Below are positions 43,723 to 52,599 of a stretch of DNA of 64,000 nucleotides, one piece after another. Every line of letters starts with the position of its first letter. Within the stretch, counting starts at the first letter, position 1. Source of the stretch: an uncultured Paraprevotella sp. (GTDB taxonomy: Bacteria; Bacteroidota; Bacteroidia; Bacteroidales; Bacteroidaceae). The translations under genes and the position numbers were made by a program. The DNA lies in contig CAJUGV010000007.1 of the NCBI GenBank assembly GCA_910586505.1, positions 70,235 to 134,234 of the forward strand, in the 5' to 3' direction. Below the pieces are notes generated by a model. It had not been told where the DNA came from. It did not search any database and saw only the letters and a program-made list of their open reading frames with translations.

Positions 43723-44736
43723 ATGAAACCTCTCTACCGTAATTTCTTTTTAGCCATTGGGACAGTGGCTATCATTATCATGCTGTGCACATCGGAATTA
43801 TCCTATACAGAGTTGTGGGATAATGTCTGTCGGGCTGGTTATTGGTTTCCTGCCATTATTATATTGTGGGTGTTTCTTTATCTGGGAAACGCATGGTCGT
43901 GGTCTGCCATCATTCATGACGGAGCTGCGCCTCGTCTGTCTTTTTGGCGGATATATAAATATACGATAAGCGGCTATGCATTGAATTATGTTACGCCTGT
44001 GGGGCTCTTGGGCGGTGAGCCTTATCGTATCATGGAGCTTACTCCTTATCTGGGGGCGGCTAAGGCGACGTCCAGTGTGATTCTGTATGCCATGATGCAC
44101 ATATTCTCTCACTTTTGTTTTTGGACGTTCTCCATTTTGTTGTATCTATTGCTTTATGGCAGAGAAATGACGACGGCGATGGCTTTTTTTATGTTCCTTT
44201 GTTCGTGCTTCTGCGGGACCGGCATTTATTTCTTTCAAAAAGGATATAAGAATGGGCTGGCCATGAAAACATTACGCTTTTTTGCGTGTGTTCCCGGATT
44301 GAAATCCCGTTTACAGCGTTTTATTCGAACTCGTGAGGAATCCATCCGAAAGGTGGATTGCCAGATCGCCGCCTTGCATGCACAGCGCAAGTCCACGTTT
44401 TATAAGTCGTTGTTTGCCGAGTTTGCCGTACGTGTGGCCGGATGTCTTGAAATTCAGTTCATTTTGCTGATACTGACTGATCACGTATCTTTTTGGGACT
44501 GTGTTTTGATACAGGCTTTTACATCCCTTTTTGCCAATTTGTTCTTCTTTATTCCCATGGGAATGGGAGCACGCGAAGGCGGTTTTGCTCTGGCTGTGGG
44601 TGGTCTTTCGCTTGCTGGAGCTTATGGCGTTTATACAGGTTTGATTGTTCGTCTGCGTGAGTTGATATGGACGGCGGTCGGTCTTCTGCTTATCAAGTTG
44701 GGGAATAAAAAGTCTATTCCAGTGAGGCCAGCCTAA
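43723..44736 (+). CDS. Flippase-like membrane protein (LPG synthase TM-domain family)
   Basis: 337 residues with about eight membrane helices and no soluble domain. It matches the lysylphosphatidylglycerol-synthase TM region (UPF0104 type): YALNYVTPVGLLGGEPYRI, and near the end LFANLFFFIPMGMGAREGGF with the Pro-x-Gly-x-Gly-x-Arg-Glu signature. Such stand-alone proteins may move lipids across the inner membrane; for this one it is inference. It starts 3 bases after pdxA. Confidence 0.85.
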   Translation: MKPLYRNFFLAIGTVAIIIMLCTSELSYTELWDNVCRAGYWFPAIIILWVFLYLGNAWSWSAIIHDGAAPRLSFWRIYKYTISGYALNYVTPVGLLGGEPYRIMELTPYLGAAKATSSVILYAMMHIFSHFCFWTFSILLYLLLYGREMTTAMAFFMFLCSCFCGTGIYFFQKGYKNGLAMKTLRFFACVPGLKSRLQRFIRTREESIRKVDCQIAALHAQRKSTFYKSLFAEFAVRVAGCLEIQFILLILTDHVSFWDCVLIQAFTSLFANLFFFIPMGMGAREGGFALAVGGLSLAGAYGVYTGLIVRLRELIWTAVGLLLIKLGNKKSIPVRPA

Positions 44737-44815
44737 TTATTTAATGTACGCGCGCGAGCAGACAGTTTTTCTTAAATTAACAGGGTTAAAGTTGTGTCTC
44801 AAGGTTTTTTTTATG

Positions 44816-44823
44816 TAATTTTG
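44816..44823 (+). promoter_or_regulatory. -7 promoter element of the sigma-54 activator/lptE/secG operon
   Basis: TAATTTTG, exact TAnnTTTG match, with a TTG at 44792-44794 that gives a 21-base spacer. The ATG follows at 44850. Confidence 0.65.
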
Positions 44824-44849
44824 TCGACAATCGTATTTGGACATAATAT

Positions 44850-46076
44850 ATGAATACATCCGACGTTCAGGCACAGAAAAGAAGATATGGTATTGTGGGC
44901 AACTCGGAAGGGTTGAACCATGCTGTGGACATTGCTTTACAAGTGGCCAAGACCGACTTGTCCGTACTGATAACGGGAGAAAGTGGAGTGGGAAAGGAAA
45001 TCATTCCCCGTATTATTCATGACAATAGTTTGAGAAAAACGAAAAAGTACTTTGCCGTGAATTGCGGTTCCATTCCTGAAGGAACGATTGATTCTGAACT
45101 GTTCGGTCATGAAAAGGGAGCCTTTACCGGTGCCATCGGCGAGCGCGAAGGTTATTTCGGTGCGGCTAACGGCGGGACACTGTTTCTTGATGAAGTGGGG
45201 GAGTTGCCTTCGGCAACCCAGGCGCGATTGTTGCGTGTGCTGGAGACAGGAGAGTATATCCGGGTAGGTTCAAGTGAAGTGCGTAAGACGGATGTACGCA
45301 TAGTCGCCGCTACCAATGTGAATATGACGCAGGCTATCCGGGATGGCCGTTTTCGCGAAGATTTGTTTTACCGGCTCAATACGATACCGGTCAAGATGCC
45401 GGCTTTGCGTGAGCGGGGAGATGACGTGGTGTTGCTTTTTAAGAAGTTTGCGATGGATACGGCGGAGAAATACAATATGCCCGAGCCTGTAGAACTGACA
45501 CCGGTGGCACAGGATAAACTGAAAAGATACTCCTGGCCCGGCAATATTCGTCAGTTGAAGAACGTGACGGAGCAAATTTCCATTCTTTCTACCGAGCGTG
45601 TTATCACTCCGGAAATTTTGGCGGATTATATACCCGAAGATACTGTTACGTACGATATTGTTCCGTTGAATAAGAAAAACGAGAGTCATAGTTTTGAAAG
45701 CGAGCGTGAATTGTTGTACAAGATTTTGTTCGATTTGAGAAATGAAGTGGCGGAACTCAAGAAATTGGTGCATGGCCGGCATCGTGAAGACGAACGTTCT
45801 GCGGTTCCCCAAGTTGCTGAACATTCTATTGCTTATTATCAGCCGGATGTGACTTATCCCGTGGCGCGGACAAAAAAAATGGAGGATGAGTATCAGACGC
45901 CTGAGGAATATGTAGAAGAGGCAGTGTCGTTGAATGAGTTGGAACGTCAGATGATCGTGAAAGCTTTGGAGAAGAACAGAGGCAAACGCAGAAAGGCTGC
46001 TTTGGAACTTAATATCTCGGAGAGAACACTTTATCGTAAAATTAAGGAATATGGTTTGGATAAAGAGGATATTTAG
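44850..46076 (+). CDS. Sigma-54-dependent transcriptional activator without receiver domain
   Basis: 408 residues. AAA+ domain with Walker A GESGVGKE at 43-50, the sigma-54 contact loop GAFTGA at 90-95, Walker B GGTLFLDEVGEL and the R-fingers region; C-terminal Fis-type helix-turn-helix (ELNISERTLYRKIKEYG). A linker of about 110 residues with a coiled, charged segment separates the two. There is no receiver, PAS or GAF domain, so it is of the PspF type and must be controlled otherwise. It is the first gene of a unit with lptE, an unknown protein and secG; lptE overlaps its end by 26 bases. Confidence 0.93.
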   Translation: MNTSDVQAQKRRYGIVGNSEGLNHAVDIALQVAKTDLSVLITGESGVGKEIIPRIIHDNSLRKTKKYFAVNCGSIPEGTIDSELFGHEKGAFTGAIGEREGYFGAANGGTLFLDEVGELPSATQARLLRVLETGEYIRVGSSEVRKTDVRIVAATNVNMTQAIRDGRFREDLFYRLNTIPVKMPALRERGDDVVLLFKKFAMDTAEKYNMPEPVELTPVAQDKLKRYSWPGNIRQLKNVTEQISILSTERVITPEILADYIPEDTVTYDIVPLNKKNESHSFESERELLYKILFDLRNEVAELKKLVHGRHREDERSAVPQVAEHSIAYYQPDVTYPVARTKKMEDEYQTPEEYVEEAVSLNELERQMIVKALEKNRGKRRKAALELNISERTLYRKIKEYGLDKEDI

Positions 46077-46578
46077 TAAGAAGCCGGCAGGCTTGCTTCT
46101 GTGTGTATTTTTGTTGGCAGCGTGTTCTGTTTCTTATAAATTTAATGGGGCATCCATAGACTATACGAAGACAAAGACAATACAGATTTCTGCGTTTCCG
46201 ATACGTTCCGCTTATGTTTGGGCACCGATGCAGGCTATTTTCAGCAATCAACTGACGGATGTTTATGCCCGCCAGACTAAGTTGAGGCAAGTGAATCGTA
46301 ACGGTGATTTGCAGTTGTCCGGAGAGATTGTAGAATACAGTCAGTTCAACAAGGCCGTTTCTGCCGACGGATATTCGTCTCAAGTACAGTTGAAGATGAC
46401 TGTAAATGTACGTTTTGTAAACAATGCCAACCATGATGAGGACTTTGAGCAGAAATTCAGTGCCACATCCCAATATGATTCTTCACAACAACTGACCAGC
46501 GTTCAGGAGGAACTGGTGACACAGATGGTGAAGGACATCGTGGACCAGATATTTAATGCCACCGTGGCAAATTGGTAG
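46051..46578 (+). CDS. lptE: LPS-assembly lipoprotein LptE
   Basis: 175 residues; lipobox LLAACS with Cys near residue 25. It matches the LptE (LptBfr-type) family of Bacteroidetes: VSYKFNGASIDYTKTKTI at the mature N-terminus, YARQTKLRQVNRNGDLQLSG in the middle and DIVDQIFN at the end. LptE plugs the outer-membrane LptD barrel during lipopolysaccharide insertion. Translation starts inside the 3' end of the sigma-54 activator gene. Confidence 0.88.
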   Translation: MVWIKRIFSKKPAGLLLCVFLLAACSVSYKFNGASIDYTKTKTIQISAFPIRSAYVWAPMQAIFSNQLTDVYARQTKLRQVNRNGDLQLSGEIVEYSQFNKAVSADGYSSQVQLKMTVNVRFVNNANHDEDFEQKFSATSQYDSSQQLTSVQEELVTQMVKDIVDQIFNATVANW

Positions 46579-46581
46579 AAA

Positions 46582-47328
46582 ATGGATTTGAATTTATCTG
46601 ATTATATCAAGCATCCGGAAAGACTGGATCAGGATACGCTGAAAAGCTTGAGTCGGCTTGTCGGCGACTATCCTTATTTCCAACCGGCTCGTTTGCTCTA
46701 CTTGCGTAATTTATATCAGTTGCATGATGCCTGTTTTGACAGAGAATTGCGACGGGCAGCCTTTTTCCTGTCCGACAGGAAAGCTTTGTTTAAGTTGATT
46801 GAAGGAGTAAACTACCGGCTTGAACCTGTCAAAAAGTATCAGACAAAGGTTGAGAAAGCGGAAGGGTTGAAAGAAGACCGTACTTATTCGCTCATTGACA
46901 ACTTTCTGGCCACTCTGCCGGAAGAGAAGCCCCATCGTCCGAAGTCTGCGGACGCGTCTACCGATTATATGGCATATCTGATGCAGAACGAAGATATGCC
47001 CGATACGATCGCGGCCGTGCCCCGGATGCAGCATCAGGAACTGATAGACGAGTATATCGGACAAGGTGATAAGCGGATCGTGCTGGTAGGTGAACCGAAA
47101 GGCGCATGGCAGATGCCGGAATTGACCGAAGCGAGTGAAAGTGAGGAGGAAGAGGATTATTTCACTGAGACTTTGGCTAAAATTTATATAAAACAAGGTC
47201 GATATACCAAAGCGATGGAAATTATCAGGCGGTTAAGTTTGAAATATCCAAAAAAAAACCGTTACTTTGCAGACCAGATTAGATTCTTGGAAAAATTGAT
47301 TATAAACAACAAAAATAAAAAAACGTAA
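46582..47328 (+). CDS. Cytoplasmic protein of unknown function with TPR-like C-terminus
   Basis: 248 residues, no signal or membrane segment. The first part is helical (HPERLDQDTLKSLSRLVGDY, PARLLYLRNLYQ); a long acidic, probably disordered linker follows (EASESEEEEDYF); the end reads LAKIYIKQGRYTKAMEIIRR, a good single tetratricopeptide repeat. Lies 3 bases after lptE and 2 before secG, a context conserved in Bacteroidetes. Perhaps it assists envelope-protein export or assembly; this is position-based only. Confidence 0.8.
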   Translation: MDLNLSDYIKHPERLDQDTLKSLSRLVGDYPYFQPARLLYLRNLYQLHDACFDRELRRAAFFLSDRKALFKLIEGVNYRLEPVKKYQTKVEKAEGLKEDRTYSLIDNFLATLPEEKPHRPKSADASTDYMAYLMQNEDMPDTIAAVPRMQHQELIDEYIGQGDKRIVLVGEPKGAWQMPELTEASESEEEEDYFTETLAKIYIKQGRYTKAMEIIRRLSLKYPKKNRYFADQIRFLEKLIINNKNKKT

Positions 47329-47330
47329 AC

Positions 47331-47717
47331 ATGTACACATTATTGATTATCCTTATCGTCGTTCTTGCTGTGCTGATGTGTCTGATTGTACTTATTCAAG
47401 AGTCTAAAGGGGGAGGTTTGGCTTCCAGCTTTTCTGCTTCCAATCAGATTATGGGGGTACGCAAGACAACCGATGTAATTGAGAAAGCCACATGGGGATT
47501 GGCCGGTGCCATTGTTGTTCTGAGTGTGATTTCCGTATTCTTCATTCCCAAAGGGGGTGCTGAGGAGTCTGCCATGATGAAAGCGGCTACGGAACAGAAG
47601 GCAGTTAATTCCAATAATTTGCCGGGATTCGGTGCAAATCAGCCGAAGCAGCAGTCTGCTCCTGCACAGCCGGCACCTGCGGCAGAAACAGTTCCGGCCG
47701 ACCAGCCTGTTCAGTAA
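47331..47717 (+). CDS. secG: Preprotein translocase subunit SecG
   Basis: 128 residues. Two membrane helices (about 3-20 and 50-70) joined by the diagnostic loop LIQESKGGGLASSFS; then a Gln/Pro/Ala-rich tail (KQQSAPAQPAPAAETVP), common in Bacteroidetes SecG. Part of SecYEG, the partner of SecA encoded at 5039. Last gene of the unit; followed by two hairpins. Confidence 0.94.
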   Translation: MYTLLIILIVVLAVLMCLIVLIQESKGGGLASSFSASNQIMGVRKTTDVIEKATWGLAGAIVVLSVISVFFIPKGGAEESAMMKAATEQKAVNSNNLPGFGANQPKQQSAPAQPAPAAETVPADQPVQ

Positions 47718-47749
47718 TGTTCAAGGAATAAATTCATTGTTATCAAGGT

Positions 47750-47777
47750 GCACCCGGTTACGGGTGCGCTTTTTTTA
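47750..47777 (+). terminator. Terminator of the lptE-secG operon
   Basis: GCACCCG (47750-47756), loop GTTA, CGGGTGC (47761-47767), then a run of seven T shortly after. Confidence 0.85.
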
Positions 47778-47813
47778 TGTCCGATACCAATACTGTGTGC
47801 TATCGGATAGATT

Positions 47814-47843
47814 TACGCGGAACGGATTATACCGTTCCGCGTA
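47814..47843. terminator. Hairpin overlapping the uvrA stop codon
   Basis: Perfect 12-base stem (47814-47825 with 47832-47843); the uvrA stop codon (47827-47829) lies in its loop. On the plus strand it is followed by GTTTTTC and may act as a second terminator for the secG operon. Confidence 0.6.
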
Positions 47844-50646
47844 GTTTTTCTTTAAGGAAACGGCCGGTGTGACTGTTTGGACAGGAGGCCACTTCATAAG
47901 GGGTGCCGGATGTCACCAGATTGCCGCCTTGCTGTCCGCCTTCCGGACCCAGATCGATGATATGGTCGGCACATTTGATTACGTCCATGTTATGTTCGAT
48001 GATGACAAGCGTATGTCCGCGCATAATCAGGGCGTTGAAGGCCGAGAGCAGTCTTTTGATATCATGGAAGTGCAGGCCGGTTGTAGGTTCGTCGAAGATG
48101 AAGATTGTCGGTTCCACTTTTTCCATGCCAAGGTAGTAGGCCAGTTTCACACGTTGGTTTTCACCGCCGGATAATGTATTGGAAGACTGTCCCAGTTTAA
48201 TGTAGCCCAACCCTACGTCCTGGAGAGGTTGGAGCTTTTTGGCAATTTTAGTCTGCTTGTGTTCGTTGAAGAATTCGATAGCTTGGTTGACCGTCATATT
48301 GAGTACATCATAAATATTCCGGTCTGCAAATCTTACTTCCAGCAAATCGCTTTTAAAACGTTTTCCGTGGCATGACTCGCACTCCAGTACGAGGTCTGCC
48401 ATGAACTGCATTTCTACGGTAACCGTACCTTCCCCCTTACATTCTTCGCATCGTCCGCCTTCGGTATTGAATGAAAAGAATCCGGCTGTAAATCCCATCT
48501 GTTGTGCAAGCGGCTGGGCGGCGAACAATTTGCGTATTTCGTCATAAGCCTTGATGTAAGTGACGGGGTTGCTGCGCGAGGATTTTCCGATAGGGTTCTG
48601 ATCCACGAACTCAATGTTCTTCACCATACCGACATCGCCTTCCAGGCCGAGAAATTCTCCCGGACGGTCGGCCACTTCATCGAACTTCCGTTTCATGGCG
48701 CGGTAGAATATGTCGCGTACAAGGGTTGATTTGCCCGAGCCGCTGACTCCGGTAACTACCGTCATCACATTGAGGGGGAAGCGTACATCAATGCCCCGCA
48801 GATTGTTGGCCCGTGCCCCTTTGACGTCTATGTAGCTGTTCCATGGGCGCGTGCTGTCCGGAAGTGGGATTACTTCCTGTTCCGTCAGATATTTTACGGT
48901 GTAACTCTGCGTATCCTGCGGCTTTTCGGCCAGCATCTTCTGCAGATCCCCCTGAAACACTACTTCTCCTCCCAGTCGTCCGGCTTGCGGTCCTATGTCT
49001 ATGATGTAATCGGCGGCGCGGATGATTTCTTCGTCATGTTCCACTACGATAACAGTGTTACCCAGTTGCTGCAATTGACGTAGCACCTGTATCAGGCGGT
49101 CTGTATCGCGGCTGTGCAGTCCGATGCTCGGTTCGTCCAGAATGTAGAGAGAGCCGACCAGGCTGCTACCCAATGAGGTTGCCAGATTGATGCGCTGGCT
49201 TTCTCCTCCCGAAAGCGTGTTGCTCAGCCGGTTCAGGGTGAGGTAACCCAGTCCGACGTCGAGAAGAAAACGTATGCGGTTGTTTATTTCCGTAAGCAGA
49301 CGTGTGGCTACCTGTATCTCATGCTCGGTGAGCGTGAGGGTGTCGAAGAATTTTTTTAATTCGGTGATAGGCAGGTCCACAAGGTCGGAGATGGAACGTC
49401 CGTTGATTTTTACGTACCCCGCTTCAGCCCGCAGGCGTGTGCCGTGGCATTTGGGGCATGTCGTTTTGCCCCGGTAGCGTGCCAGCATGACGCGGTTTTG
49501 TATTTTATACTGGTCTTTCTCCAGCATACGGAAGAAGTTGTCAATGCAGAAGTCCGTAGTTGCATCCGCTCCTTTGGCATGACCATGCCATAGGAAGTCT
49601 TTTTGTTCGCGGGTCAGTTTGTAGTAAGGTTCGAAAATAGGGAAATCCGCCAGCTTCGCATCGCGGCAGAACTGGTTTTTCCATTCTCCCATCTTTTCTC
49701 CGCGCCAGCAGACCACTGCACCGTCGTATACGCTTAGTGCCGAGTTCGGGACCACCAGTTTTTCATCAATACCGATGACGTTTCCGAAGCCTTCACATTC
49801 AGGACAGGCTCCGGCAGGAGAGTTGAAAGCGAACAGATTGTCAGACGGCTCTTCGAAAGTGATGCCGTCGGCTTCGAAGCGGGTGGAAAACGTGTGCAGG
49901 ATACCCGAAGGAATAATGCGCATCATGCACTGTCCGTTGCCTTCATAAAAAGCCGTTTCGGCCGAATCTGTCAGTCGTGAGATATTGTCCTGGGTATCGT
50001 TGCATGCCATACGGTCTATGAGCAGGTTGATGGAGTGGCGCCTGTCTTTCGAGGTGTCTGCGGAGAGTTCTTGCAGGAAGTCCTCGATGCGCATCGTCTC
50101 ACCATCCACTTCGATGCGTGTGAACCCTTGTTTGAAACAACTGTCCAGTTGTTCCTGCAGGCTGCGCCCTTCACGGACCTGCAAAGGGGAGAGCAGAAGG
50201 AAGCGCGTACCGTTGGAATAGGAAAGCATGCACTTTACTACATCTTCCGTGGTGTTTTTCTTTACTTCCTGTCCGCTCACGGGAGAGAAAGTGCGTCCGA
50301 TACGTGCAAAAAGCAGTCGCAGATATTCGTAGATCTCAGTAGACGTGCCTACCGTGGAGCGTGGGTTACGGCTGCTCACTTTCTGTTCTATGGCGATGGC
50401 CGGCGGTATCCCCTTGATATAGTCGCATTCGGGTTTGCTCATGCGTCCCAGAAACTGCCGTGCATAAGCCGACAGGCTTTCCACGTAGCGGCGTTGCCCT
50501 TCTGCATAGAGCGTGTCGAAAGCCAGTGACGACTTGCCGGATCCGGACAGACCGGTAATGACAATCAATTTGTTGCGCGGAATGTCCAGGTCGATATTTT
50601 TGAGGTTGTTCACCCGTGCGCCTTTGATGCGTATATAGTCGTTCAT
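47827..50646 (-). CDS. uvrA: Excinuclease ABC subunit A
   Basis: DNA damage recognition ATPase of nucleotide excision repair. 939 residues with two ABC modules: Walker A GLSGSGKSSLA near residue 33 and GVSGSGKSTLV in the second half; ABC signatures NTLSGGESQRINLA and NTLSGGENQRVKLA; zinc modules CPECEGFGN, CPKCHGTRL and CEECKGEGTV. Exact -7 element 29 bases upstream. Transcribed alone. Confidence 0.98.
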   Translation of the reverse strand: MNDYIRIKGARVNNLKNIDLDIPRNKLIVITGLSGSGKSSLAFDTLYAEGQRRYVESLSAYARQFLGRMSKPECDYIKGIPPAIAIEQKVSSRNPRSTVGTSTEIYEYLRLLFARIGRTFSPVSGQEVKKNTTEDVVKCMLSYSNGTRFLLLSPLQVREGRSLQEQLDSCFKQGFTRIEVDGETMRIEDFLQELSADTSKDRRHSINLLIDRMACNDTQDNISRLTDSAETAFYEGNGQCMMRIIPSGILHTFSTRFEADGITFEEPSDNLFAFNSPAGACPECEGFGNVIGIDEKLVVPNSALSVYDGAVVCWRGEKMGEWKNQFCRDAKLADFPIFEPYYKLTREQKDFLWHGHAKGADATTDFCIDNFFRMLEKDQYKIQNRVMLARYRGKTTCPKCHGTRLRAEAGYVKINGRSISDLVDLPITELKKFFDTLTLTEHEIQVATRLLTEINNRIRFLLDVGLGYLTLNRLSNTLSGGESQRINLATSLGSSLVGSLYILDEPSIGLHSRDTDRLIQVLRQLQQLGNTVIVVEHDEEIIRAADYIIDIGPQAGRLGGEVVFQGDLQKMLAEKPQDTQSYTVKYLTEQEVIPLPDSTRPWNSYIDVKGARANNLRGIDVRFPLNVMTVVTGVSGSGKSTLVRDIFYRAMKRKFDEVADRPGEFLGLEGDVGMVKNIEFVDQNPIGKSSRSNPVTYIKAYDEIRKLFAAQPLAQQMGFTAGFFSFNTEGGRCEECKGEGTVTVEMQFMADLVLECESCHGKRFKSDLLEVRFADRNIYDVLNMTVNQAIEFFNEHKQTKIAKKLQPLQDVGLGYIKLGQSSNTLSGGENQRVKLAYYLGMEKVEPTIFIFDEPTTGLHFHDIKRLLSAFNALIMRGHTLVIIEHNMDVIKCADHIIDLGPEGGQQGGNLVTSGTPYEVASCPNSHTGRFLKEKLRGTV

Positions 50647-50674
50647 TGATACTTATAGTTTGTTCTTATAACTG

Positions 50675-50682
50675 CAAAGTTA
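50675..50682 (-). promoter_or_regulatory. -7 promoter element of uvrA
   Basis: TAACTTTG on the minus strand, exact consensus, 29 bases upstream of the ATG. No LexA-like operator was recognised nearby. Confidence 0.65.
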
Positions 50683-50776
50683 GTCAATGTTTGGCAAACG
50701 CATGAGTGATTGCGGGATTTTATTGCTTTCGGTGAGAAAAGCCGGATAATGTTTGCTGTTCCTCTCTCTTTTATTG

Positions 50777-50784
50777 TATTTTTG
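50777..50784 (+). promoter_or_regulatory. -7 promoter element of the GHL10 gene
   Basis: TATTTTTG, exact TAnnTTTG match, 20 bases before the ATG at 50804. Confidence 0.65.
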
Positions 50785-50803
50785 CAGGGAAATTACGAGC
50801 AAA

Positions 50804-52297
50804 ATGAATAAAAAAACACTTCTTTTCTTGATGATGTGGCTGTGCAGCCTTGTACTGCCGGCCCAGTTGTCGCCTAAGCGGGAATTTCGCGGCGCGTGGA
50901 TACAGTGTGTAAACTATCAGTTTATGGGTATGGGTACGGCGGAGATGCAGCGTACGCTGACTTATCAGTTGAACGAGTTGCAGAAGAGCGGTATCAATGC
51001 CATTCTGTTTCAGGTGCGGCCTGAGTTCGATGCCCTTTATGCCAGTAGCTTTGAGCCGTGGAGCCGCTATCTGACCGGTCGTCAGGGCACCCCTCCCTCT
51101 CCTTATTGGGATCCTCTGCAATGGATGGTGGACCAATGTCATGCGCGAGGTATGGAACTGCATGCCTGGATAAATCCCTACCGGGCGAAAACCAAGGGAA
51201 CGAAGGAACTGGCCACGACCCATCCTTATTTTCAGCATCCCGACCGCTATTTTGAATACGGCGGACAGTTGATCATGGATCCCGGAGTGCCCGAGAACCG
51301 CGACTATATCTGTAATGTGGTATCCGATATTCTGATGCGTTACGATGTGGACGGCATTCATATTGATGACTACTTCTATCCTTATCCGGAAAGCGGATTG
51401 CGCATTCCCGACGACAAGACCTATGCGCGTTATGGCAACGGCATGGAACGGAGCGACTGGCGCAGGGAGAACGTGAATCTGTTCATCCGTCAGTTGCATG
51501 ACTGCATCCGTTCCTTGAAGCCTTGGGTCAAGTTCGGTGTGTCGCCCTTCGGTATTTATCGTAATATGAAGAGCGATCCCGTGAACGGAAGCAATACACG
51601 CGGGTTGCAGAACTATGACGATTTGTATGCCGACGTGTTGAAGTGGGTGAATGAGGGATGGGTGGACTACAATATCCCGCAGATATACTGGGAGATCGGC
51701 CATCCGGCTGCCGATTACGAGACGCTGGTGCGCTGGTGGAGCAAGCATGCCGGCCGTCGTCCGCTTATCATCGGTCAGGATGTGGACCGCACAGTGGGCA
51801 AGAGCGATCCCGTAAACCCTTCCATCCATCAGATGCAGCGTAAGATGGCCCTGCAGCGTTCGTTGCCCAATATCGAGGGAAGTTGCCAGTGGTATGCCAA
51901 GGCTGTGGTGGACAACAAGGGGAATTATGCGACCATGCTGCGTAACCAGTATCATCGTTGTCCGGCCTTGCAGCCTGAGATGCCCTGGATTGATCACAAA
52001 CGGCCCGGGAAAGTGCGTAAACTGACGACTTTGTGGACCGAGAACGGCTATATGTTGTTCTGGCGCGAGCCGCGTGGAAAGGGCGAGATGGACCGTGCAC
52101 GCCAGTATGTGATATATCGTTTTGCCGAAGGCGAACCGATAAGCCTGGATTATGCAGAGAATGTCGTGGCCGTTACGTCCGATACTTTCTATAAGTTGCC
52201 TTATGAAGACGGAAGCCGTAAATATGTTTATGTGGTAACGGCGCTCGACCGTTTGCATAATGAGTCGAAGAAGGCCAAACGGAAGGTGCGTCTCTGA
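50804..52297 (+). CDS. Secreted glycoside-hydrolase-like GHL10 family protein
   Basis: 497 residues from the ATG at 50804 (MNKKTLLFLMMW), signal peptide ending LPAQ near residue 21. A TIM-barrel of the GHL10 type (YngK/DUF187): REFRGAWIQ, GINAILFQVRPEFDALY, ELHAWINPYRA, DGIHIDDYFYPYP with a conserved Asp pair, and KFGVSPFGIYRN. The C-terminal 100 residues resemble a small beta domain. E. coli DigH of the same family cuts peptide-free glycan strands of peptidoglycan (family knowledge), so a wall role is possible here. The longer frame from 50753 overlaps the promoter and was rejected. Confidence 0.9.
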   Translation: MNKKTLLFLMMWLCSLVLPAQLSPKREFRGAWIQCVNYQFMGMGTAEMQRTLTYQLNELQKSGINAILFQVRPEFDALYASSFEPWSRYLTGRQGTPPSPYWDPLQWMVDQCHARGMELHAWINPYRAKTKGTKELATTHPYFQHPDRYFEYGGQLIMDPGVPENRDYICNVVSDILMRYDVDGIHIDDYFYPYPESGLRIPDDKTYARYGNGMERSDWRRENVNLFIRQLHDCIRSLKPWVKFGVSPFGIYRNMKSDPVNGSNTRGLQNYDDLYADVLKWVNEGWVDYNIPQIYWEIGHPAADYETLVRWWSKHAGRRPLIIGQDVDRTVGKSDPVNPSIHQMQRKMALQRSLPNIEGSCQWYAKAVVDNKGNYATMLRNQYHRCPALQPEMPWIDHKRPGKVRKLTTLWTENGYMLFWREPRGKGEMDRARQYVIYRFAEGEPISLDYAENVVAVTSDTFYKLPYEDGSRKYVYVVTALDRLHNESKKAKRKVRL

Positions 52298-52399
52298 TAG
52301 AAATTTAAGAAAGAAATATTTACAAAAAAAGTCGGTAGGAACTGTGTCGGGGCGGAGGCTCATACTGCTGAAATCCTGATGGAACACCGCTTCTGAGCA

Positions 52400-52480
52400 A
52401 TCCGCAAGACGGAGAAAAATGAAGAGGACGAAATTTATTTTTCATGCTCTTCATTTTTCTCCGCCTTGCGGATGATTTTT
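52400..52480 (+). terminator. Long hairpin terminator after the GHL10 gene
   Basis: 27-base arms (52400-52426 with 52447-52473) with a single mismatch and a 20-base loop, followed by GATTTTTTTATG. Unusually long for a plain terminator; the loop and flank carry the dispersed T-rich words. Confidence 0.75.
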
Positions 52481-52500
52481 TTATGTTGTGCGCAGTGCGG
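52427..52500. repeat. Third copy of the dispersed T-rich motif region
   Basis: TTTCATGCTC in the hairpin loop region and a 21-base piece at 52476-52496 that matches 8499-8519 at 19 of 21 positions, ending GTGCGCAGT. Related to the stretches at 8459-8541 and 32748-32840. Confidence 0.4.
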
Positions 52501-52542
52501 TGGGGGATGGAGTACGAAACGGCAGAATTTCGTACAAAAAGT

Positions 52543-52578
52543 AAGCGCGGAAATGTGGATTGCCACATTTCCGCGCTT
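52543..52578 (-). terminator. Terminator of clpB
   Basis: Perfect 16-base stem (52543-52558 with 52563-52578), 4-base loop, followed on the minus strand by ACTTTTTG; 21 bases past the clpB stop. Confidence 0.85.
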
Positions 52579-52599
52579 TGCTTGTCATAGGCTCTTCTT

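Noticed and set aside
50771..52387. 538-codon open frame on the minus strand opposite the GHL10 gene
   Set aside because: Antisense shadow; no signal, domain or promoter, and it covers the GHL10 promoter.
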